A stretch of DNA of 64,000 nt from Acanthopleura granulata (lineage: Eukaryota; Mollusca; Polyplacophora; Chitonida; Chitonidae). Both the position numbers and the translations under genes were made by a program. The notes under the pieces are model-generated. The model was not told the DNA's origin. It did not search any database and saw only the letters and a program-made list of their open reading frames with translations. Within the stretch, counting starts at the first letter, position 1. Each line of letters starts with the position of its first letter. Below are positions 1 to 10,100 of this stretch, piece by piece. The stretch is taken from contig JABBOT010000080.1 in the NCBI GenBank assembly GCA_016165875.1, forward strand, positions 38,002,146 to 38,066,145, written 5' to 3'.

Positions 1-692
1 CATACTGTTTTTTCATCGAACACCTCTCGCAACTTATTGATGTATACAACACAGGTGATAGGAGGCAGAATTAATGACACTTAACTTCAAGTGAATATAA
101 CACCAGTCAAGATAACAAAGGCAGATCTACTTTCCAAAAACGCAACATAATGATATTTACAACAATAGATATGAAACAAACGCACAAGTTCAGCTGGTAA
201 CAAGTTAACTTTTTATAACAAACAACGTGAAATTACAAAGCATGTCTGTTCATTTTAAAAACATCGCATAACACACCTACAGTATTCCTTTATCAAGTAC
301 ATGAAAATTTGTAAGTGTAAGTTTAAATGATAAAAACTGACCAAAATATCTTCACATTAACTGATTACATTAAATGTCTATGTATTTGAATGCAATGACA
401 GGTAGCAGGAGCTACCACATGTACAAAAACAACAAGCTATGAAAGACGGATTTCAAATGGAAGGAATTCAGATTTTGTCGATGTCTTGAAAAGAGTGGAA
501 ACTGAACAATGATACTAAAATGCATGATTGGATAATAAAAATAATTACTGATTTTGATAATCTGAAAACATACTCGATGAATAGCCATTATAAGAAGGTC
601 CCCAACAAGTCGGATGGGTTGTTTCCGAATGTGGGCGTGGGGTATTTGTATCGGTTCCTGGATTATGGCCTGGTGATATACAGGGGTCACCA
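1..692. other. Non-coding 3' flank of the zinc-finger gene
   Basis: This AT-rich stretch lies beyond the stop codon of the minus-strand zinc-finger gene. I see no exon with plausible splice sites, no RNA gene and no long reading frame that looks like protein. The open frame starting near 520 runs straight into the SINE at 704 and is not credible. Confidence 0.5.
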
Positions 693-703
693 TATTACTC
701 CCG

Positions 704-983
704 GGGCCTCCGGGGCTCAGTCGGTTAGCGCGCTAGCACAGCGCAATGACCCAGAAGCCTCCTACCAATGCGGTCGCTATGAGTTCAAGTCCAGCTCATA
801 ATGGCTTCCTCTCCGGCCATACGTGGGAAGATCTGAGAGCAACCAGCGGATGATCGTGGGTTTTCCCCCGGGGTCTGCCCGGTTTCCAACCATCAGCATG
901 CTGATCGTTGTCGTATAAGTGAAATATTTTGAGCACAGCGTAAAACACCAACCAAATAAATAAATAAATAAATAAATAAATCC
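704..983 (+). mobile_element. tRNA-derived SINE with perfect 11-bp target-site duplication
   Basis: The head looks like a tRNA gene. It has an A-box-like stretch (GGCTCAGTCGGTTAGCGCG) and a B-box-like stretch (GAGTTCAAGTCC), so RNA polymerase III transcription is likely. The body contains the 'cttcctctccggcc' and 'gatcgtgggttt' blocks shared with the other copies in this window, and the tail is (AAAT)n. The 11-mer TATTACTCCCG flanks the element at 693-703 and 984-994, a target-site duplication expected of LINE-driven insertion. The copy is fairly young, because the duplication is intact. Confidence 0.92.
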
Positions 984-1104
984 TATTACTCCCGAACAAC
1001 CTACCACCGAGTTCATCTTCTACAATAGTTATTTTCACTCTATATAGTGGCAACACAGATTCGGGTTTGAACAAAGCTTCATGCGACTCCCTGATGCCCA
1101 GTCT

Positions 1105-1432
1105 GTCACCACTTCCAGGGTTTTTTGGGACTTCGTGCTGTTGATGAATCACTGATTTCAGTTGTATAAAATCCCATAGGACTCCCGACTATCAATTAAC
1201 ACGCATGATGACCGCCATTTCCAGTTTGTCAAGACATCACCGATTCCATTACTCGCCTCTGCATATCAACAGTTCGTTACAAGTTTCAGTTCACACAATG
1301 CTCTTTGTGACTACCACCTGTCCACAAGTCACAGCTTCCAATTTGCACGAGATCATGGACTCTTAACCATTATTATATCACTACTTCCAGCTTGTACAGT
1401 GCTCTATGTGACTTCCCGCTGTTAATACATCG
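1105..1432 (-). repeat. Decayed copies of the zinc-finger gene's last half-finger
   Basis: The block around the stop codon (minus strand, reading ...GSHIEHC then stop) has degenerate relatives further downstream. Cores resembling 'ttccagnttgnac' recur at about 1385, 1337, 1285, 1219 and 1113 on the plus strand. The copy near 1285-1320 still reads G-S-H-K-E-H-C-V-N-stop on the minus strand, very close to the real terminus. Spacing is about 50 bp for the nearest copies. This looks like an old tandem duplication running through the coding end into the 3' flank. Similarity was judged by eye. Confidence 0.5.
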
Positions 1433-4400
1433 TCAAACTCCTTGTTGCACGCAGTACACATATATACAAACGTATCATTGGACAGATCATCGGTCTCCAC
1501 CGTCAGATCGCTTACTTCAGACATAACCTCTACAGCTTGGCTGTTGGCATTCTTCAGCTTTTCCAGCGCCCTGGCCACGATTGCCTTCTCCTCCGGGTGG
1601 CGCTGCTTCCTCCTTGTGTTTACCGGTACTGAAATCCTATTAGGATTCTTCTCACACCTTACCATATGCGTCCTGCTAATGTTGCCATTTCCAAAAGCTC
1701 GATGACAGAAACTGCATTTGTACTTACTCACCCCAGTGTGTGTCACAATATGTGTCTGCAGTGCCGCCTTACTTTTAAAGGCTTTGATGCAAAACTCACA
1801 AGCGAACGGCCGCTTATCTGAGTGAATCAGTTCATGTTTTTTCATGGTAGACAGTCTACAGAAGGCTTTGCCGCAGCTCGGGCATTTGTGAGGTTTGTCA
1901 CCGGTATGACAGTTGATGTGGTCACGGAATATAGGTTTACAGTTGAAGCCCTTTCCACAATACGAGCACATGTAGCGATACTTCCTCTCTCCTGGCGCTT
2001 TGTGAATGTCCATGTGCTCTTTCAGAGAGTAGTTCTCTTTAAAACGTTTCCCGCATATGGGACAGACCTCGTTCCTTTCCGAAAAATGTCTTTTCCGATG
2101 ATTAGCCAAATAGCTCGCCAGTCTGAAAGATTTACCACAGACGTCGCAAACCGATGGTCCGTCGCTTAGATGATATGTCATAATGTGCACCCTTAATGTG
2201 CTTACAGCAGAAAAGGTCATGCCACAAATGGAGCAACATACGGCGAAATTATGGAATTTCCGCTGGTGACTGTCCAGATCGGATCTAGCAGTAAATCCCA
2301 TGTTACAGTCACCACAGGGATTAGGCGACCCGAGCAAGGTTCTGGATCCGTCGTTATTTTTATGTGCGGATTTCAGATGCTCCACGTAAATGTCCTTCTT
2401 CGTGAACACTGAGAGACAGTTCTGGCATCTATACTTAAAATGACTAGCCATGATATGAGCTGGGAGTGAACCACGTTTCTCAAAGTTCCGTCGGCATATC
2501 GGGCAGTAGGAACTTTCGTTCCTCTCAATGACAGTACTTTCATCTTTTTCAGTCAATTTCATAGCGTCTATGCCTTTAACTGCCTTTAGGGTCTCAACTT
2601 CATTCAGAACTGGTGTAGAATCAGAATATGGTTCAAAGGTACAACTTACTGGACTGGTGTCTAAAACATCTTTTTCAAGTTCAGTTTGGGCAGTTACTGT
2701 CGATTTGTTGGCGACTTTCTTGGGATTCGGCAAAGCGAATTCCACATGTTTCGTTTTAGAACGCTTGATCGTTCGCTGGAGCATCAGTTCTCCTGTGTGA
2801 AGTCCAGTTTGAATATTTGGAAGGTAGCACGACTGTTTCTTCAGAAACTCTGGAAGCTTAAGAGCGGGTTCAGCTTTGACGCATGTTGTACTTGATGAGC
2901 TTAGAATGGAAACATTTGGAGCCACCCTGTTTGTCATACTAACATGCGAGCGATTATTCACTACTGGTGTATCTTTAGTGGCGGGAATCTGAATCGAAGA
3001 AATCCACCCAGATGAAGACAGCGCAGGGAAAAACGTAGAGACATTGGTATCCGGAACATCATTTGTGGACTCGGTTTTTGGGTTCTTCTGTTTTTCACTG
3101 GTTTGCGGAGAAAGGTTCCTGTTAAGGAGGCTGCGAAGCGAAATTTGTGCATCCTCTGACCCTAAATTGTGTGCCGTGGTTTTGCTAGTAACATTAAGTT
3201 GCTGCCTTGGTGCTGGAGGATTCTCCGAAATGGAAACAAGTGATGTACATGGTGCAGGCTGTGCAGGCTGTGCAGGGGTATAAACATTGGCTCTTGAAAC
3301 ATTGTCCTTTGAAGGATTGGCTTTGGGGTTGTTTTGATGTGCTATGTTTTGGGGAGAACCGTCCGAATTATGAATACTGCGATTCAAAACTTGAACAAGT
3401 TGTGACGCTAACTTGGGTTGGGTGACTTTGCTGGTAACATTAGGTGCTTGACTTGGTGCTGGAGGATTCTCCGAAATGGAAGCAAGTTGGCTAGATGATG
3501 CAGGCTGTGCGGGAACGAAGAGCCTAGAAATGCTTATGCCTGGAGGATTGATCTCTGGATTATTCTGCTTTTCACTGTTTTGGGGACCAATGCTAGGATT
3601 AAGACTACTGTGATCGGAAAATGGAACATCCTGTGAGGCTACCTCGGGAGGGGCGACACTGCTTGTCACATCAATAGGCTGACTTGGCGGGGTAGGATTG
3701 TGGGAAGAGGAAACAACCGACTCAGATTGTACAGGCTGTGCAGGGATGAAGGACGTAGATATACTGGTGTTCGAAACATTCTTATCTGAAGAACTAGCAC
3801 ACAGATTATTTTGATTGGCACTGTTTTGCGACTGAAATTTCGGATTAAGGATGCTACGATTTGGAACTTGTGAATCCTGTGACGCTAACTCGGGTGGGGT
3901 GACTTCGCTGATGACATCAAGCTGCTGACTTTGTGCTGGCGGCTTTTCCGAAATGGGAGCAACTGGCTTAGGCGATGGAGGCTGTGTGAGAATGAACAAC
4001 GTAGAAATCTTGGTGTTTGAAACACTGTCCTTTGACTGGACACTGGATTTGGGGTTATTCTGATTTGCACTGGTTTGCTGACGAACATTCGGCGTATGCA
4101 TATTGCCAACTGCCACTTCAACAACTCTCGGCAATAACTTGGTACTGACACCAAGTTGTTGACTTGTCCCTGGGGGATTTATAGGACGAGAAACGACGGG
4201 CGTAGAGGGTGCAGGCTGGGAAGATGCTCCACAAAACTGAAGGAGCACAGCTGACTTTTGGACAGGTACTTCTCCACCATTAGATTTCAGTGGGAGTGGT
4301 CCAAATACGTGTGTTCCTGTTGACTTTGGGACTGCTTGAGCCATTCCGGTTTGGGTCTGCGTTAGACTGACTACAGGTGGGGTGACCATTGATGTGGTGA

Positions 4401-7179
4401 GAATAGTCCCAGATCCACTCTCAGATCCACCCTTTGCAACAGTTTTTTTTACTGTCTTTCCCACAGAAATGTTATCACTGACTTCCTCCAGCATATTAAT
4501 TGCCCCTTTGGTCACTGTCCATTCCCAACACCGACTTGCAGATCCTAACTCTGGGCTTAGCTGAAATCGCACAGTTGGAATTTTATGAGACGTGGCCAAA
4601 TCTTCCGATGGCGTGACTTGAGTGGAGACCTCATGATTACTACCCTTCATTCCTTGGCTGGTGCTACTAGTGTTGGCACTACTGGTAGTGACACTGTGGG
4701 TGATGGTGTCACTCTTGCTGGTGTTACTGGTGATGATTTCACTGGGGCTGAGCAATTTCTTTTCCTTATTAACAGTCTTGAGATTTTTAGCTTTAACAGG
4801 TGTTTCAAACTTTGAATGCTTCCTTGGTGGCAATTCAGGGTGTTTACAACTGGGGAGTGACACTAACCCTTTTCTGGCTTTCCATGGAGAACTTCTAAGT
4901 ATCCTCGTGGATTTAGGGGTTTCGGGGGTTTTCTTCGTATCTGTCGTATTCTTGGACTTACCACGTCCTTTCAACACACTAGTGTCAACTTTTCTCCCCC
5001 GGGTGAAATACCGCTTAGGTGACTCTGGGATAGTGGTGTGAGGCTTACTTGTAACCTCTGATACACTGCTTGAAGCCATCCTCATTGGAGTCGATGACTT
5101 ATTTGTTGGAGTACCACCCTGAACCTTTGTCCAACTCTGGCTGGAGTTTACGGTGCTTTGCACATCATTCAGGTGGAACCTTACAGTCGGAATTTCACAA
5201 GGTAAATCTAGATCTGTCAATTCTGATTCATGTTCCTCGTCTGAACGCACAATCTGCAAATACTGATCACTGACCACGGTCAGCAGACACTCAGAAGAAT
5301 CACCCTGATCATGTGATGTTCTTGTTTCCATGGTGTTCTTGAACACTCTCCTTATTGACTCTGAATCCACAGAGCTGACAGAACTCAACAGTGCTGCAAG
5401 TTTTGCATTCTGTTTAGCCAGCACACTGTTGCCTTCTACAGCAGCAGTCACGGTAGTACTCCCACGTTTCAGTATATCGAGCGTGTGTCGATCATTTTCC
5501 GCTATGGTTGATTTCTTAGGGCGCAAAGGTGACCCAGTATTGAGTTTGAGGCTTCGAGTAGAGTATCTTCTTGGGGACTCACTGGACGAGGCTTGGTCAG
5601 AGGAGAATACTGTTGCCTGTGTTTCTGTTTGAGAAGTATTTTCTGCTGAGGATTTTACATTTACAATGGAAGCAGTGACCGGTGGCTTTTCCTGATACTC
5701 GGAAGCACTCTGGATTGGTACAAAGCTTGCTGTGTTCTCAGTCCCTACAACTGACAGATTTTTTCCCGCATGCGAGTTAACTATTTGACTTCGTGTTAAC
5801 CGTCTTTCAGCTGACATCACCACTGGCTGGTTACTTGAAGTTGCATTCATAACCTTTTCACTTTTGTTAAGGTCGTTAGACGAAGTTGTCATTATTGTAA
5901 CTACATTAGCCATATTAATGCCTTGATCACATTTGGAAGAATAGTCAGAAGTCTGGGAAGCCTGTTGTTTAACTGGGTAAGACATCTGACTGTTCTGTTC
6001 GGCTTGAACACCAAAATACTTGAATGAATTGCTCATCTCTGACCCTTCCCTAGCGCCCGGAACTATCTGGATGGGAATTAATGTGGTAATGTTACTGTGG
6101 TCCTCAACAGCCATATTTCTGCTCTGTGGTACTGGTTTACTCTCAGCAGTGTCTGTCTTTGGGAAATCTATAGTACCTAATCCAGTAGAGTTTGGAGGAC
6201 AAGGAGGTTTTGTAATCGCCACGGAATTATTTGAGAGGAGCACAGTTGTCGGAACAGGTGTCCTTTGTAGCACCTTTACCCCCTGGGAGGACTGTGTAGG
6301 CAAAATCGCTCCCTGACCATTCTGCACATTCCTTGCTGTGCAAAGTCGTTTTGGCGCAGTTACGTCCCCTAGTTTTTCCATGACCAAGTTTTGGTCACCA
6401 GCAGCGATTTCCGCTGACCTTTTTGGACCAGTTACAGGTAAATCTGTCATATTTGCTTGTTGAGTCTTTGACTTTGAGATTCCTGTGGGCAGAACAAAAA
6501 CAGACATCCCTGAATTTGTGGCATGCTGAGGTGTTATGAATGACACTATTCCTGAATTCATTCCACTTTGGGCAAATGGCCCTCCCATGGGTTTGGCTGA
6601 CTTCTCAAGCTTAACACCAGTCCCAGAAACATTATTCAGGGAATTTTGTGGGGCCTCTTGTGAAGGTATGATGAAGGTTTGGCGTACACCTTGAGCTTCT
6701 GATCCCTGCAAACCACCTCGATTCGGAACTAACTTGGCAAGACCACTAAGTGTTTTCACTGCCTCAGATATGGTCATTTTGGTAGGCCTTCCAGAGTTTC
6801 CATGTGCATGGGGTCCACTTTCATCAATGCTAAGTGAATCTGACAAGCCAACATGTGCAGCCTGAGACCGTTGCACTATATTTTTAGTGTTTCCAACATA
6901 AAAGGGCTCATCTGTTTTTAACAGTTCACTTTGGTTCCCTGCCTCTTTGAAATAACCATGGTCTCTAACAGCTTTGAAGGACTCTGTTGGACAGATGAAG
7001 GTCTTCTGTTTTTGACTAAGGTGCAGGGCTGGACGACTGGGTGGTATTGGCTTCGTTGGCACAGGTTCCAACAGAGGGGATGTTTGTACTGAGACAGATG
7101 TCCGCAGAGGCTTCTCTGGCACTTGAATGTAACCTGTAGAAGAAGACATAAATGAGATCTGCCCTGTTTTCTTCACTTG
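1381..7179 (-). CDS. Terminal exon: disordered repeat region plus 11 C2H2/C2HC fingers
   Basis: This exon is a single open frame of 1,932 codons plus stop. The acceptor is 'tattttttgcccaag' with CAA as first codon; the frame is also open back to an ATG at 7203. The first 1,500 or so residues are Ser/Thr/Pro/Gln-rich and probably disordered. They include two basic S/P-E-S-P-[RK]-R-Y-x-T-R motifs (about 5590 and 5030), two IPTVRF[HQ]L motifs (about 5195 and 4585) and five roughly 80-residue repeats (about 4200-2990). Zinc fingers run from about 2510 to 1385. The first nine end in two histidines; the tenth (C-x2-C...H-M-V-R-C) and eleventh (C-x2-C...H-I-E-H-C) end in H-x3-C. Linkers such as HTGDKP and HSDKRP occur between fingers 7 and 9, typical of DNA-binding C2H2 arrays. 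A basic stretch and a helix separate fingers 10 and 11. Confidence 0.93.
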   Translation of the reverse strand, partial: QVKKTGQISFMSSSTGYIQVPEKPLRTSVSVQTSPLLEPVPTKPIPPSRPALHLSQKQKTFICPTESFKAVRDHGYFKEAGNQSELLKTDEPFYVGNTKNIVQRSQAAHVGLSDSLSIDESGPHAHGNSGRPTKMTISEAVKTLSGLAKLVPNRGGLQGSEAQGVRQTFIIPSQEAPQNSLNNVSGTGVKLEKSAKPMGGPFAQSGMNSGIVSFITPQHATNSGMSVFVLPTGISKSKTQQANMTDLPVTGPKRSAEIAAGDQNLVMEKLGDVTAPKRLCTARNVQNGQGAILPTQSSQGVKVLQRTPVPTTVLLSNNSVAITKPPCPPNSTGLGTIDFPKTDTAESKPVPQSRNMAVEDHSNITTLIPIQIVPGAREGSEMSNSFKYFGVQAEQNSQMSYPVKQQASQTSDYSSKCDQGINMANVVTIMTTSSNDLNKSEKVMNATSSNQPVVMSAERRLTRSQIVNSHAGKNLSVVGTENTASFVPIQSASEYQEKPPVTASIVNVKSSAENTSQTETQATVFSSDQASSSESPRRYSTRSLKLNTGSPLRPKKSTIAENDRHTLDILKRGSTTVTAAVEGNSVLAKQNAKLAALLSSVSSVDSESIRRVFKNTMETRTSHDQGDSSECLLTVVSDQYLQIVRSDEEHESELTDLDLPCEIPTVRFHLNDVQSTVNSSQSWTKVQGGTPTNKSSTPMRMASSSVSEVTSKPHTTIPESPKRYFTRGRKVDTSVLKGRGKSKNTTDTKKTPETPKSTRILRSSPWKARKGLVSLPSCKHPELPPRKHSKFETPVKAKNLKTVNKEKKLLSPSEIITSNTSKSDTITHSVTTSSANTSSTSQGMKGSNHEVSTQVTPSEDLATSHKIPTVRFQLSPELGSASRCWEWTVTKGAINMLEEVSDNISVGKTVKKTVAKGGSESGSGTILTTSMVTPPVVSLTQTQTGMAQAVPKSTGTHVFGPLPLKSNGGEVPVQKSAVLLQFCGASSQPAPSTPVVSRPINPPGTSQQLGVSTKLLPRVVEVAVGNMHTPNVRQQTSANQNNPKSSVQSKDSVSNTKISTLFILTQPPSPKPVAPISEKPPAQSQQLDVISEVTPPELASQDSQVPNRSILNPKFQSQNSANQNNLCASSSDKNVSNTSISTSFIPAQPVQSESVVSSSHNPTPPSQPIDVTSSVAPPEVASQDVPFSDHSSLNPSIGPQNSEKQNNPEINPPGISISRLFVPAQPASSSQLASISENPPAPSQAPNVTSKVTQPKLASQLVQVLNRSIHNSDGSPQNIAHQNNPKANPSKDNVSRANVYTPAQPAQPAPCTSLVSISENPPAPRQQLNVTSKTTAHNLGSEDAQISLRSLLNRNLSPQTSEKQKNPKTESTNDVPDTNVSTFFPALSSSGWISSIQIPATKDTPVVNNRSHVSMTNRVAPNVSILSSSSTTCVKAEPALKLPEFLKKQSCYLPNIQTGLHTGELMLQRTIKRSKTKHVEFALPNPKKVANKSTVTAQTELEKDVLDTSPVSCTFEPYSDSTPVLNEVETLKAVKGIDAMKLTEKDESTVIERNESSYCPICRRNFEKRGSLPAHIMASHFKYRCQNCLSVFTKKDIYVEHLKSAHKNNDGSRTLLGSPNPCGDCNMGFTARSDLDSHQRKFHNFAVCCSICGMTFSAVSTLRVHIMTYHLSDGPSVCDVCGKSFRLASYLANHRKRHFSERNEVCPICGKRFKENYSLKEHMDIHKAPGERKYRYMCSYCGKGFNCKPIFRDHINCHTGDKPHKCPSCGKAFCRLSTMKKHELIHSDKRPFACEFCIKAFKSKAALQTHIVTHTGVSKYKCSFCHRAFGNGNISRTHMVRCEKNPNRISVPVNTRRKQRHPEEKAIVARALEKLKNANSQAVEVMSEVSDLTVETDDLSNDTFVYMCTACNKEFDDVLTAGSHIEHCTSWK

Positions 7180-10100
7180 CTTGGGCAAAAAATACTCTAA
7201 CATTTCATTCCATTCTTGGCCAAAGGAATTGTAATGTTAAGATGTCTAGGGCAGATTCGACATTAGTAACCAATGCTTGTGTCATATGATTGATGTTTGC
7301 AATAATATTGACATCATGTGCATGCTCTTGAGTGACGGCTCAGAAAACGGTCTACTTTTGAGTTTAATATATATGAATTTATGCATATCGCAGAAAAGTT
7401 CAGAAAAATGCAATTTTGCAACTAATTTGTCCTTATTTACTTACACTGAAACCTACAGCATGCAAAGCTAGTTTATTAATAGAAGGCATAAGGAAGTTCT
7501 CTGGTATAGTCTCTTTAATTTGTTTCACATGAGCATTTTTAGTCCTTTTTAGCAAGTCATACTTTGTCACCCTATAATCCAGAGAGCATCATCATAAACA
7601 AGATAAAGAAATAATAAAAAAGCGTGTGTACTTACAAGCCTTCAGTTTAAGAGTCTTGTTCGGATTAACTTCATTGAACTTCTGAAACACCAAAGTGGAG
7701 ATTACAACAAAAGCTAACAAACAACTGACAAATGAACATCCTTCATTTATGCTGTAATCCGCTAAGAAAATACATCTTAATACATGTACAAGTTGCAACT
7801 CTTAAATCATACAAGATACATGTATAGTACAAAATAAACCATGTGTTCCATCTACATGTGCATGGCACTATCAACTTGCTTCCTGGTTGTAACTAAATAT
7901 TCAGTTTTATTTATTTGACAGTTGCTTCAGCAACATACTCAAGAATTTTGCACTTACACTTAAGTGGAGGAAACTGGAGCACCAGGCATAAACCACTGAC
8001 TGGCAAATTATTGACCGACTTTGTCACATGTGATGCACACAATATTGGTGAAAGACTGTGTAATCAGTCACGATAGCATGCTGGATCACATTCATACTGT
8101 CACCTACAAGTAGGCCCACAAGCGGTGGGAGCAGGGGAATAATTAAATAAAGCTGACAACTACTAACATGTACATGTTTAGAACAATGCAAGTCTAACTA
8201 CATGTACATGTACCTCATGAAGGTGAGATTCTGTCTTCAGGATATTTTGCAGCCTTCCCTTTAAGGCAAATCCGGGTTTCCTGGGATCAGTCCCTGGGGA
8301 GGAGCACACCTCTACATGAGTCGCTCTCGCTACTTCCATCAGCATGTCCTCCAGTGCTTCTGCGGAGTCCTTATTGAAAACTCTCAGGAAGGACTGAGAC
8401 AATGTGGCAAAGACGGACTCAAACATCTACAAGGAAACCAAAGTAACTTGGGCATTTAAAAACAGGAAAGCTTTATCATGTACAGGCCAGTATATGAAGA
8501 ACACTAAAGTCAGCTTTATCAAAACTGGTATATCAAGTTAGAATCTCACGAAAACATACTGCAATTTCATACATCTATAACCAACTTCACCAGAAAACAC
8601 TGCCTGAATAAAACAAGTTGATCCTGGCAGCATGCTCTTTAGTTCTTCTCTGTTCCTGAGTTGTGCAGGTAGAAAATGTTGTGTGATCATGCCGACTGCA
8701 GAGCTTTATCTCAAGAGGCATGTTTCAAGAATACTTTCCTGGGATGAGAAAAGATAATTCACTAATAACCTAATGGTCTCACCATGGCTTCATCTTGTTG
8801 ACTTTTTGCCTTCACATAAAACAACCTCTTTGACATAAATTTTTAAAACAATTTAAATTCAAAACACTTTTTTTTTTATTTATGTGAAAAGATTCAATAA
8901 ATCTGTACACCAGATCACAGGCTAATCAGGAGAAAAGAAAGATTCAAAAATATCTTCACAAATAAACCTGGTTATGTGAACATTAGCTTTGGTCCTTACT
9001 GCACTACACTGCTTGGTTTACAATGTACAGGTACTTCAAACTAAACTCTGACTTACCTCCATTTGTTGTTGTTGTTGTTGTTGCTTTGGACGTCCAATCT
9101 TTGGGCGAACCTTGAAGAACTCTTCACTGATGTTATCCAGACTGACATCATTGTCAAAAGTGAGTATATCATCACTGTCCTCCTTGCCCACATCTGCGGA
9201 ACCCTCACAGGCTGTAAGATGGTAGGTAAATTCCACACGATCGGGAACAGTTTTCCCACAGTATGGGCAATGGTAATGGGTACGGGGATCGCTTTGGCCT
9301 GGCTTATCACAGTCCAAACAACAGGCCAAGAGTAGGTAACCTAGACAGGAAAAGCAGGGACAGCTACATGTAGAAGAACGCACCCATGAATGAATGACTG
9401 AGGTTTCAAGTCGTACTGGAATGGCTCAAACACAAAACAATAAACACACCAACGAAAATATTATTTGACTGATGTTTTTAGCTGTACTTAAGAATATTTC
9501 ATTAACATAAGACAGCTGCCAGGTTCATGATGGCACCAGGTTCCAACCAGTTGGAGGGAGCAAGATTCAAACCTCTAATCCTATCAAACTTTCCTGAGAA
9601 AATTGTACTCTGGTGTCAAGACAAAGAAATTATACAAATAAGGTGACTGGTCACTAGTGTAACTGTTTTGAAAAATAAATATGACAGAAATAAAAAAAAG
9701 TTGAGGAATAAGGGTATATGGCATAGCATTCACTAAGAGGGAGAGATCTGTTGTAATGGCACAAAATACAGCAACGTGAGAAATCAGGGGAAATGGAACA
9801 ACACAATATAGGGTGGGAAATTAGGTCAAACAGCACAATATACAACAAGGTGAGAAATCAGGGGAAATGGAACAACAAAAGACAAGAAGGGAAATCAGGA
9901 AAAACGGCACAACATACAATAAGGTTAGAAATCTGGGGAAATGGAACAATAAAAGACAAGAGGGGAATCAGGAAAAACTGCACAACATACAATAAGGTTA
10001 GAAATCTGGGGAAATGGAACAACAAAAGACAAGAAGGGAAATCAGGAAAAACGGCACAACATACAATAAGGTTAGAAATCTGGAAGTATGGCACAAAATA

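Noticed and set aside
520..801. 93-codon ORF
   Set aside because: Its second half is the tRNA-like head of a SINE.
7205..7213. Two-codon upstream ORF (ATG GAA TGA) ending one base before an ATG at 7203
   Set aside because: It would matter only if 7203 were the true start. The in-frame exons upstream indicate that this stretch is intron.
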